This document shows positions 1 through 4,646 of a stretch of DNA of 5,172 bases, in pieces (position 1 is the stretch's first letter; each line of letters begins with the position of its first letter). The stretch comes from an uncultured Eubacteriales bacterium (GTDB lineage: Bacteria > Bacillota > Clostridia > Oscillospirales > Oscillospiraceae): contig URGI01000101.1 of the NCBI GenBank assembly GCA_900547315.1, positions 1 through 5,172 on the forward strand, written 5' to 3'. A program made the position numbers and the translations under genes. The notes under the pieces are model-generated. The model was not told the DNA's origin and searched no databases. It was given only the letters and a program-made list of their open reading frames with translations.

Positions 1-16
1 GTACTCCTTTTGGCAT
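1..16 (-). CDS. Start of IS3-type transposase orfA (partial, first five codons)
   Basis: An ATG at 16-14 is followed by codons for P, K, G and V before the window ends. Many IS150-group OrfA proteins, which are helix-turn-helix DNA-binding subunits of the transposase, begin MPKG. A purine-rich GGGGTG (minus strand, 29-24) sits 7 nt upstream and could serve as the ribosome binding site. Five codons are not enough to prove the identity. The call depends on the terminal repeat just upstream. The gene would be read in the same direction as the oad operon, so transcripts running past oadB would enter it. Confidence 0.4.
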
Positions 17-23
17 AGCAAAA

Positions 24-70
24 CACCCCACTTCTTAGATAGTATATCATACTGTCTAACAAATGGGGTG
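24..70 (-). promoter_or_regulatory. Long hairpin across the IS end that buries the transposase ribosome binding site
   Basis: Positions 24-30 (CACCCCA) pair with 64-70 (TGGGGTG). After a 4x4 internal loop, 35-45 pairs with 49-59 as 11 bp with one G-T wobble, leaving a 3-nt loop. On the minus strand the closing arm GGGGTG is the presumed ribosome binding site of the transposase start at 16. An incoming transcript from oadB would therefore fold and hide it. The arm is followed by TTTT, so the structure might also act as a weak intrinsic terminator for the oad operon. The pairing is seen directly; both roles are inferred. Confidence 0.5.
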
Positions 71-104
71 CAGTTCACATGAACCGTCGGGGATCATTAT
101 CATA

Positions 105-1331
105 TCAGCCGCCGAATACGCTCAGCAGGAAGCCCGCCGCGATGGCGGAGCCGATAACACCGGCAACGTTCGGCCCCATGGCGTGCATGAGGAGGAAGTT
201 TGTCTTGTTATACTTGCGTCCCTCATCCTGCGAAACGCGCGCCGCCATCGGCACCGCGGAAACACCGGCAGAGCCGATCAGCGGATTGATGCGTCCGCCG
301 GAGGTCTTGTACATCACAACGCCGCCGAGCAGTCCGCCGATGGTGGACAGGCCGAAAGCGAAGAGGCCGAGCACGATTATCTTTATCGTGTTCCAGCTCA
401 GGAAGTTCTGGGCGACCATCGTCGCGCCGACCGAGGTGGCGAGGAAGATGGTGATGATATTCATCAGCGCGTTCTGCGCGGTATCGCTGAGACGGTCGGT
501 CACGCCGCATTCGCGGAACAGGTTGCCAAGCATCAGGCAGCCCACCAGCGGAGCGGTCGACGGCAGGAGGAGGATAACGAAGGTCGCAACCACGATCGGG
601 AAGATTATCTTCTCGGTCTTGGACACCTCGCGCGCCTGCTCCATCTTGACCTTGCGCATCTTATCCGTCGTGCACAGCTTCATGAGCGGCGGCTGTATCA
701 GCGGGATAAGCGCCATGTACGAGTACGCGGCGATGGCAATTGGGCCGAGCAAATGCGGGGCGAGCTTTGTGCATAGATATATCGCGGTCGGACCGTCCGC
801 GCCGCCGATGATGCCGATGGAAGCCGCCTCAGGCCCCGTGAAGCCGAACAGCAGCACCGCGCCGAAGAACGCGAGGAACACGCCCAGCTGCGCCGCCGCG
901 CCAAGCAGCAGACTTTTGGGATTTGCAAGCAGCGGGCCGAAATCGGTCATTGCGCCGACGCCTAGGAAGATCAGCGACGGGTATATACCGGCCTTGACGC
1001 CGATATAGAAGAAGTCCAGCAGACCGGCGTTGCTCATAATGTGGCCGTAGCTGTGATAATAGGGGCTTGCCTCGTCCAGAAACGCCTCCCACAGCTCCGG
1101 ATGATACAGCGCGTTTTCGCCGAGACCGACGAAGTATGACAGATTCGTCAGCAGGCAGCCGAACGCGATGCCGCACAGGAGCAGCGGCTCGAACTTCTTC
1201 ACGATGCCGAGATACAGCAGCACGAAGGCGATGATTATCATCACAAGGTTTTTCCATCCGCCCTCGGTCGTGAAGAACGCCGCGAAGCCCGACTCCATGG
1301 CGAGTTCCTCAAGAGTAGCTATTATATCCAT
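105..1331 (-). CDS. oadB: Na+-translocating oxaloacetate decarboxylase, beta subunit (OadB)
   Basis: The 408-residue membrane protein decarboxylates carboxybiotin and couples this to Na+ export across the cytoplasmic membrane. About nine to eleven hydrophobic segments are visible, for example 28-45, 105-127, 140-163, 193-212, 242-267, 316-340 and 383-405. The family signatures are intact. GGADGPTAIY (176-185) carries D179, matching the essential D203 of Klebsiella OadB. NPLIGSAGVSAVP (349-361) plus AAR (363-365) gives N349, G353, S358 and R365, which keep the exact spacing of Klebsiella N373, G377, S382 and R389. The start at 1331 is chosen over an in-frame ATG 33 codons upstream because that extension is an Arg/Ser-rich shadow of the preceding gene, and because GGGGG lies about 8 nt before this ATG. 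It is the last gene of the operon, 10 nt after the biotin carrier. The same family serves methylmalonyl-CoA and glutaconyl-CoA decarboxylases; the oxaloacetate call comes from the alpha subunit. Confidence 0.93.
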   Translation of the reverse strand: MDIIATLEELAMESGFAAFFTTEGGWKNLVMIIIAFVLLYLGIVKKFEPLLLCGIAFGCLLTNLSYFVGLGENALYHPELWEAFLDEASPYYHSYGHIMSNAGLLDFFYIGVKAGIYPSLIFLGVGAMTDFGPLLANPKSLLLGAAAQLGVFLAFFGAVLLFGFTGPEAASIGIIGGADGPTAIYLCTKLAPHLLGPIAIAAYSYMALIPLIQPPLMKLCTTDKMRKVKMEQAREVSKTEKIIFPIVVATFVILLLPSTAPLVGCLMLGNLFRECGVTDRLSDTAQNALMNIITIFLATSVGATMVAQNFLSWNTIKIIVLGLFAFGLSTIGGLLGGVVMYKTSGGRINPLIGSAGVSAVPMAARVSQDEGRKYNKTNFLLMHAMGPNVAGVIGSAIAAGFLLSVFGG

Positions 1332-1341
1332 AGCTGCCCCC

Positions 1342-1728
1342 TTACGCGATGACGACCAGCGGCGCTCCGGTCTCGACCACCGCACCCTTGCTGACCGCGA
1401 CCTGCGCGACGGTGCCGGCCTTGGTCGCAACTATTTCGTTTTCCATCTTCATGGCCTCGAGGACTATGAGCACATCGCCCTCTTCGACCTTCTGGCCGGG
1501 TGCGATGTTGATTTTGAGAATGTTGCCGGGCATGGGGGCTTTTACGACCTCGCCGGAGGCAAGCGCAGCCGCAGGCACTGCAGCCGGTGCGGCAGGCGCT
1601 GCGGGAACAGCAGTGGGCGCAGCCGGTGCGGCGGGGGCGACGGCGTCATACTCGTCTATGAGCATGGCCTGACCCATTTCCACCTCGACCTCATATACAC
1701 GGTTATTCAAAGTTACCTTATATTTCAT
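1342..1728 (-). CDS. Biotin carrier protein (biotinyl domain subunit) of the Na+ pump decarboxylase
   Basis: This 128-residue protein carries the covalently bound biotin that shuttles CO2 from the carboxyltransferase to OadB. Residues 1-30 form a short N-terminal segment. Residues 31-57 are an Ala/Pro/Val linker (PAAPAAP-type), expected to be flexible. Residues 60-128 are a biotinyl/lipoyl-attachment domain with the canonical EAMKMENEI (91-99), where K94 is the biotinylated lysine. PMPGNI (65-70) and the closing GAPLVVIA fit the usual fold. In Klebsiella this domain is fused to the OadA C terminus; here it is a separate gene, as in MmdC of methylmalonyl-CoA decarboxylase. The ATG lies inside the last codons of oadG, an 11-nt overlap, so translation is probably coupled. 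An imperfect 39-nt periodicity in the linker (14-nt identical blocks at 1580-1593 and 1619-1632) suggests repeat-driven length variation. Confidence 0.93.
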   Translation of the reverse strand: MKYKVTLNNRVYEVEVEMGQAMLIDEYDAVAPAAPAAPTAVPAAPAAPAAVPAAALASGEVVKAPMPGNILKINIAPGQKVEEGDVLIVLEAMKMENEIVATKAGTVAQVAVSKGAVVETGAPLVVIA

Positions 1729-2074
1729 CTTCCTTGACCTCCTTGATGGATATGAAGCGCAGCTCGTTGAGCGGTTTGCCGAGGGTGTCGGCGACTATCG
1801 CCATGACCATGGCGGCGTCGCGCGGGTCGGTGTCATAAAGCTTCAGCTCGCCCGCGGTGCCTGGAGCGGGCTTGGCGCTGACCGGTGCGCTCTGCGCGGC
1901 AGGAGCAGGCTCGGCCGCGGCCTTTGCGGCTGCCTTTTTATTCTGCGCGACCATGATCTTGCCCATCAGCATGACAACCAGCATCAGCAGGATCAGCCCG
2001 ACGAACACGACGAGATATCCAAGGATAGCGGTTATTCCGGCATTTGCGACGGAAATGTTGACCATATCTGTCAT
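1718..2074 (-). CDS. oadG: Na+ pump decarboxylase gamma/delta-type subunit (OadG-like membrane anchor)
   Basis: This is a 118-residue protein with one N-terminal membrane segment at about residues 13-37, which includes ILGYLVVFVGLILL. An Ala/Pro/Lys-rich linker (46-73) follows, then a small soluble C-terminal part. That part contains DPRDAAMVMAIVADTLGK (83-100), typical of the OAD_gamma family and of MmdD. In this family the subunit anchors and assembles the carboxyltransferase with OadB; in Klebsiella OadG the C terminus also binds zinc. A Klebsiella-type His-rich tail is absent here, so the zinc role is not supported. GGAGG at 2082-2086 lies 7 nt before the ATG. The gene starts 12 nt after the oadA stop and its end overlaps the biotin carrier gene. 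Small subunits of this kind are poorly conserved, so the identity rests on architecture plus neighbours. Confidence 0.87.
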   Translation of the reverse strand: MTDMVNISVANAGITAILGYLVVFVGLILLMLVVMLMGKIMVAQNKKAAAKAAAEPAPAAQSAPVSAKPAPGTAGELKLYDTDPRDAAMVMAIVADTLGKPLNELRFISIKEVKEDEI

Positions 2075-2086
2075 GAGAACGCCTCC

Positions 2087-3466
2087 TTACAGCTCCGTTA
2101 TGGAATAGCTGACGACGCGCTCCTCGCGCTCGCGGCGCTTGGCAAAGAAGTCCTCCGCGACCTGCGGGAACACGATGTAGCTGAGCACATCCTCCTCGCA
2201 GCGCGCGGTGTCTCCCAGCGCCTTCTCCGCCTTTTCATAGGTGTCGGCGGGCAGCGTCGCGGCATAGCGTCCCTCGACCGGCTTCTCGCCGCCGAGTATC
2301 TTCGCGCGGATCTCCGGATCGATCGGCGCGGGCGTACGGCCGTATTCGCCGCGGCAGTAGGCGCGCATCTCCGCACCGACGTTCTTGTACCGCTCCCCTG
2401 CCAGCACGTTCTGCACGGCCTGCGTGCCGATGAGCTGGCTCGTCGGGGTGACGAGCGGAGGATAGCCCATGTCCTTGCGGACGCGCGGCGTCTCGAGCAG
2501 CGCCTCGTCGAACTTGTCCAGCGCGTTCATCATCTTGAGCTGGCTGAGAAGGTTCGAGAGCATGCCGCCCGGTATCTGATAGTTGAGACACTGTGTGTCG
2601 GTGCCCATCGAGATGGGGTTGAGCGTGCCGTCAGCGATATACTCGGCGCGGATAGGCTTGAAGTAGTCGGCGATCTCGTACAGGAGCTTCTCGTTGAGGT
2701 CAACGCCGTAACCCAGTTCCTTGAGTGCGCAGTAAAGCGTCTCGGTCGCGGGCTGGGACGTGCCGCCGGAGAAGGGAGAGATGGCCGTGTCGATAACGTC
2801 GGCTCCGGCCTCGATGCCTTTCAGATAGGCCATGAACGCCATGCCCGTAGTGCTGTGCGTGTGCATGACGACCGGCAGGTCGACCGCGTCCTTCAGCGCA
2901 GCTACGAGGTCATATGCGGCCTTGGGCGTCAGAATACCGGCCATATCCTTGATGCATATGGAGCCGACGCCCATCTGCGCCATCTCCTTTGCAAGTTTCA
3001 CATAGCTGTCGAGCGTGTGGACTGGGCTTGTGGTGTATGAAATAGTACCGGACGCCATCGCCCCCGCTTCAACCGTCGCCTCGATGGCGACGCGCAGGTT
3101 ATCGATGTCGTTGAGCGCGTCAAAAATGCGGATTATATCTATGCCGTTGCGGACGGACGTGCGCACGAAGCGGCGGACTATATCGTCCGGATAGTGCTTG
3201 TAGCCGAGAATATTCTGCCCGCGGAGCAGCATCTGGAGCTTTGTGTTCGGCATCTTCGCACGGATCTTGCGCAGACGCTCCCACGGGTCTTCGTTGAGGT
3301 AGCGTAGGCAAACGTCGAATGTCGCGCCGCCCCAGCACTCGGCGGAATAGAAGCCTGCCTTGTCCATCGTCTCAAGGATTGGCTCAAATTTTTCATAAGG
3401 AAGTCGTGTGGCAATGAGGGATTGGTTCGCGTCGCGCAGCACGGTTTCTGTGAATTGTACGTTCAT
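2087..3466 (-). CDS. oadA: Oxaloacetate decarboxylase alpha subunit, carboxyltransferase without biotin domain (OadA/PycB type)
   Basis: The 459-residue cytoplasmic protein transfers the carboxyl group of oxaloacetate to biotin, releasing pyruvate. The N-terminal TIM-barrel carboxyltransferase domain (about 1-290) shows RDANQSLIATR (11-21, metal ligand D12 and Q15). It also has AECWGGATFD (42-51), LLRGQN (80-85), FDALND (115-120) and the lysine of CIKDMAGILTP (K173, the carbamylated metal-binding lysine in the family). The metal ligands of MHTHSTTG are H202 and H204. The conserved carboxylase domain follows (about 290-440), with IPGGMLSNL and VTPTSQLIGTQA. Klebsiella OadA is near 600 residues because a biotin domain follows; this protein stops after an Arg/Glu-rich tail, and the biotin domain is encoded two genes downstream. 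Pyruvate carboxylase subunit B has the same fold, but the adjacent oadG and oadB make the Na+ pump far more likely. The start is set by AGGAGG 4 nt upstream, not by an ATG 34 codons earlier. Confidence 0.95.
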   Translation of the reverse strand: MNVQFTETVLRDANQSLIATRLPYEKFEPILETMDKAGFYSAECWGGATFDVCLRYLNEDPWERLRKIRAKMPNTKLQMLLRGQNILGYKHYPDDIVRRFVRTSVRNGIDIIRIFDALNDIDNLRVAIEATVEAGAMASGTISYTTSPVHTLDSYVKLAKEMAQMGVGSICIKDMAGILTPKAAYDLVAALKDAVDLPVVMHTHSTTGMAFMAYLKGIEAGADVIDTAISPFSGGTSQPATETLYCALKELGYGVDLNEKLLYEIADYFKPIRAEYIADGTLNPISMGTDTQCLNYQIPGGMLSNLLSQLKMMNALDKFDEALLETPRVRKDMGYPPLVTPTSQLIGTQAVQNVLAGERYKNVGAEMRAYCRGEYGRTPAPIDPEIRAKILGGEKPVEGRYAATLPADTYEKAEKALGDTARCEEDVLSYIVFPQVAEDFFAKRREREERVVSYSITEL

Positions 3467-3470
3467 GGCT

Positions 3471-3476
3471 CCTCCT
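3471..3476 (-). promoter_or_regulatory. oadA: Ribosome binding site that fixes the oadA start
   Basis: A perfect AGGAGG on the minus strand sits 4 nt before the ATG at 3466. It rules out the longer in-frame reading that begins at 3568, which would also begin upstream of the promoter assigned here at 3527-3535. Confidence 0.85.
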
Positions 3477-3526
3477 GTTTTATTTATATGGAAATACGTA
3501 CAGTATCCCCGAATCCTGTTCAATGT

Positions 3527-3535
3527 ATTATAACA
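3527..3535 (-). promoter_or_regulatory. Extended -10 promoter of the oad operon
   Basis: The minus strand reads TGTTATAAT, a consensus TATAAT (3532-3527) with the TGn extension. No good -35 is present at 16-18 nt; the best candidate, TGGCCT at 3555-3550, matches only three bases, which fits an extended -10 promoter. The transcript would begin near 3520, giving a leader of roughly 54 nt. The leader contains a small dyad, ATAC-5 nt-GTAT (3494-3506), which may be an operator but is too short to be convincing. Confidence 0.65.
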
Positions 3536-3675
3536 TTTGTTTTTCCGCAAGGCCAGACCAAAGCTCAAAATCAGGCTTTTAGATAAAAACCGTTAAATTT
3601 TTGATGAAGATCCGTTGGTTTTTTATGCAAGTTTGCCCATCAGTTGGTTAAATGCTTGACGTTTTTGTCCGATAC
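3536..3675. other. AT-rich divergent intergenic region
   Basis: No coding frame is credible here. The stretch is AT-rich, in contrast to the GC-rich sequence on both sides. It holds two copies of GTTGGTT (3614-3620 and 3643-3649) 29 nt apart, each followed within a few bases by ATGC. The segment separates the leftward oad promoter from the rightward collagen-like gene. I see no convincing plus-strand promoter in it. Confidence 0.5.
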
Positions 3676-3799
3676 GTGCTGTGCCCGAGTCACGACCGGC
3701 ACGAAGCGGTCGGGCGTGCCGCAGCTGAGCTAGGGTGCTTCTTTAGGGTATGCTGCCTCCCGCTGCGGGGACAAGTCCGGAACATTCCCAACGCGGCGC
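3676..3799 (+). ncRNA. Possible structured RNA, family not recognised
   Basis: A GC-rich stretch with nested complementarity. GTGCTGTG (3676-3683) can pair with CGCGGCGC (3792-3799) as 8 bp with three G-U wobbles and would close the domain. Inside it, CGACCG (3693-3698) pairs with CGGTCG (3707-3712) and CCGCAGC (3719-3725) pairs with GCTGCGG (3762-3768). A competing stem, GGCACG (3698-3703) with CGTGCC (3715-3720), excludes the first hairpin. I compared it by eye with signal recognition particle RNA, RNase P RNA, tmRNA, 6S RNA, T-box and common riboswitch motifs and found no match. The strand is assumed from the downstream gene. GC-rich DNA pairs easily, so confidence is low. Confidence 0.3.
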
Positions 3800-3813
3800 T
3801 GGCTGCATATAAT
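3785..3813 (+). promoter_or_regulatory. Promoter of the collagen-like gene
   Basis: A perfect -10 TATAAT at 3808-3813 follows a weak -35 TTCCCA (3785-3790, four of six matches) at the ideal 17-nt spacing. The predicted start site is near 3820, giving a leader of about 44 nt before the ATG at 3864. The -10 lies in the left arm of the 13-bp inverted repeat described next, so access by RNA polymerase may be controlled there. Confidence 0.6.
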
Positions 3814-3851
3814 GGGCTTAGGCGGCGTATGACGCTGTCTAAGCCCATTAT
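3809..3851. repeat. 13-bp perfect inverted repeat overlapping the -10 and reaching the ribosome binding site
   Basis: ATAATGGGCTTAG (3809-3821) is repeated in inverted form as CTAAGCCCATTAT (3839-3851). Six further pairs (3822-3827 with 3833-3838, two of them G-U) leave a 5-nt loop, a 19-bp foldback in all. The right arm ends 1 nt before the GGGAGG ribosome binding site at 3853-3858. The arm centres are 30 bp apart, about three helical turns, as expected for two operator half-sites on one DNA face. If transcription starts near 3820, most of the left arm is not transcribed, which favours a DNA-level operator. If it starts further upstream, an RNA hairpin beside the ribosome binding site forms instead. 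Confidence 0.8.
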
Positions 3852-3863
3852 CGGGAGGAAATT

Positions 3864-4130
3864 ATGGACGACAAAGAATATTACGGCATGAAAATATACG
3901 CCAATTCCGTCTGCGGCGGCAGCGGAAACGGCTGCGGATGCTGCTCCTGCACCGGCCCTGCCGGGCCGATGGGGCCGCAAGGACCAGCTGGCCCGCAAGG
4001 CGTTCAGGGGTCTGTCGGCCCGCAGGGTCCGCAAGGTGAGCGCGGTGAAACCGGAGCTACCGGCGCGACTGGAGCAACCGGTCCACAAGGACCGGCCGGT
4101 GCAACAGGCGCAACTGAGGCGCGGCGGTAA
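3864..4130 (+). CDS. Short collagen-like (Gly-X-Y) repeat protein, apparently truncated
   Basis: The product has 88 residues. Residues 1-30 are a non-collagen head with a Cys/Gly-rich patch (VCGGSGNGCGCCSCTGP, C17, C24, C26, C27, C29). Residues 31-84 form 18 uninterrupted Gly-X-Y triplets, first GP(A/M/Q)-rich, then GAT-rich, and the frame ends in EARR. Bacterial collagen-like proteins, such as the exosporium protein BclA and similar clostridial proteins, normally carry a longer repeat and a C-terminal trimerisation domain; both are missing. No signal peptide or anchor is visible, which also holds for exosporium-type proteins. The start is supported by GGGAGG 5 nt upstream and by the TATAAT promoter. 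The Cys patch could crosslink the chains or bind metal, but this is speculation. The early end could result from recombination or an indel in the GC-rich repeats, or this may be a genuinely short protein. Confidence 0.75.
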   Translation: MDDKEYYGMKIYANSVCGGSGNGCGCCSCTGPAGPMGPQGPAGPQGVQGSVGPQGPQGERGETGATGATGATGPQGPAGATGATEARR

Positions 4131-4221
4131 GGGAACGGTGGGAAAAGTGTAGAAAAAGTTATGATAATGTAAGAAATTCAAGAAATATAGCTATAATTAC
4201 AATGAAATGATCACACTACGT
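4131..4221. other. AT-rich spacer after the collagen-like gene
   Basis: No gene is visible. The sequence turns abruptly from GC-rich to A-rich after the stop codon. It includes GGAAAAGTGT at 4141-4150, a 10-nt match to part of the direct repeat near 4496. In A-rich DNA this may be chance. Confidence 0.4.
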
Positions 4222-4256
4222 AGAAGAGCTGTTTTGAGTTTCAAAACAGCTCTTCT
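4222..4256. terminator. 15-bp perfect hairpin, possible terminator without a T tract
   Basis: AGAAGAGCTGTTTTG (4222-4236) pairs perfectly with 4242-4256 around a 5-nt loop. It begins 92 nt past the collagen-like stop codon, a usual place for a terminator. Neither strand has a run of T after the stem, so termination may be weak. It could instead be a decayed terminator or the foldback of a small mobile element. Nothing else in the window repeats it. Confidence 0.45.
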
Positions 4257-4339
4257 GAACATCAAAGTTACATTTTTAGGTATATCTTCCCTATTGATGT
4301 TGCAGGCCGTCTACACGGCAATACAGACAGCCTACACAG

Positions 4340-4459
4340 TTATAAGGGAATGTCAGCAAAATCGGTAGCATTTGCAGGAAAATTGCGCTGTGCGCTCTTC
4401 ACTTGCTTACGACACAACAGCTCCACAAACTCCGCTGCGGTGTACTGGAAGCAGTGTTT
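4340..4459 (-). pseudogene. C-terminal coding fragment of unknown protein
   Basis: The minus strand is open for 39 codons and ends in TAA at 4342-4340. The reading contains QYTAAEFVELLCRKQV and ends DFADIPL. Codons such as GAG TTT GTG GAG CTG look like real coding use, and the amphipathic EFVELL pattern suggests a helix. No start codon or ribosome binding site precedes it; a stop (TAA, 4462-4460) bounds the frame directly beside the 12-nt direct repeats. QYT-x-EF resembles the segment after the second Asp of IS3-family transposases, but the diagnostic residues around it are absent, so I leave it unnamed. It is most simply the 3' end of a gene broken by a rearrangement at about 4460. Confidence 0.35.
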
Positions 4460-4464
4460 TTAGA

Positions 4465-4509
4465 AAAAGTGTCAATTCCGCATCGTAATTCTCTTGGAAA
4501 AGTGTCAAT
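4465..4509 (+). repeat. Two 12-nt direct repeats, AAAAGTGTCAAT, 33 nt apart
   Basis: Identical copies lie at 4465-4476 and 4498-4509, with extra similarity on each side. The period is 33 nt, about three helical turns. On the minus strand each copy contains TTGACACTTTT. Repeated sub-terminal boxes of this kind occur at the ends of IS21-family elements, where the transposase binds, but no IS21 gene is present here. The repeat is seen directly; the IS21 link is a weak inference. Confidence 0.6.
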
Positions 4510-4613
4510 ACAAGGGCACGGGTATAATATCCCCGGAAAACGAACAGCAACTCATTTGACCGGAGCAAGGCACGGGCAGCCACAATGCGTTCACAACAGC
4601 GCGCATTTCCTTC
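4510..4613. other. Spacer with no assignable gene
   Basis: Open frames exist on both strands but none has a start with a ribosome binding site, and none reads like a known family. A TATAAT at 4523-4528 has no matching -35 and is not called a promoter. The segment sits between the direct repeats and a strong terminator and looks like decayed DNA. Confidence 0.35.
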
Positions 4614-4646
4614 AAAAAATACTTCTCACGGTGAGAAGTATTTTTT
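4614..4646 (-). terminator. Bidirectional intrinsic terminator
   Basis: Six A (4614-4619), the stem TACTTCTC paired with GAGAAGTA around a short ACGGT-type loop, then six T (4641-4646). Read on either strand the stem is followed by TTTTTT, the classic rho-independent form. On the minus strand it starts at the stop codon of the gene fragment at 4646-4774, so that gene is its likely owner. Confidence 0.85.

Larger units (their letters stand above)
1..76 (-). mobile_element. Terminus of an IS3-family (IS150-like) insertion sequence, cut by the window edge
   Basis: Read on the minus strand, the segment starts TGAACTGCACCCC and continues ATTTGTTAGACAG. This is the style of terminal inverted repeat common in the IS3 family, which begins TGAAC/TGCAC-CCC and carries a GTTAGACA or GTTGACA block. 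An ATG with an M-P-K-G-V reading starts 60 nt inside the end and runs off the window, where orfA of an IS3 element would be expected. The outer boundary is placed at 76 on the TG...CA rule for IS ends and could be off by a few bases. The other end and the target duplication lie outside the window, so the family call rests on one end only. Confidence 0.6.

Noticed and set aside
63..1008. Long plus-strand open frames opposite oadB
   Set aside because: They are antisense shadows of a highly conserved, GC-rich membrane protein gene, with Arg/Ala-biased readings and no ribosome binding site.
1332..1430. 33-codon N-terminal extension of OadB
   Set aside because: It overlaps the biotin carrier gene in another frame, is Arg/Ser-rich, and the shorter start has a ribosome binding site and the expected length.
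3467..3568. 34-codon N-terminal extension of OadA
   Set aside because: It would span the promoter and leader; AGGAGG sits just before the shorter start, whose product begins at the conserved family N terminus.
3752..3790. Signal recognition particle or RNase P RNA, suggested by an AAGTCCGG-containing segment
   Set aside because: The conserved GGTCAGGTCCGGAAGGAAGCAGC core of the former and the GAGGAAAGTCC context of the latter are not present on either strand.
3690..4181. 163-residue minus-strand frame across the collagen-like gene
   Set aside because: It is the antisense image of the Gly-X-Y repeat and the GC-rich leader, with no start signal and no coherent domain.
4192..4197. TATAAT at 4192-4197 as a plus-strand promoter
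   Set aside because: No -35 at suitable spacing, no TG extension, and no gene follows before the hairpin at 4222.
4343..4430. Remnant of an IS3 OrfB transposase (QYT-x-EF pattern)
   Set aside because: Only a few residues match; the SDRG before and the glutamate region after that define the DDE core are absent.
4465..4509. A CRISPR array made from the 12-nt direct repeats
   Set aside because: There are only two copies, the repeat unit is too short, and no cas genes are present.
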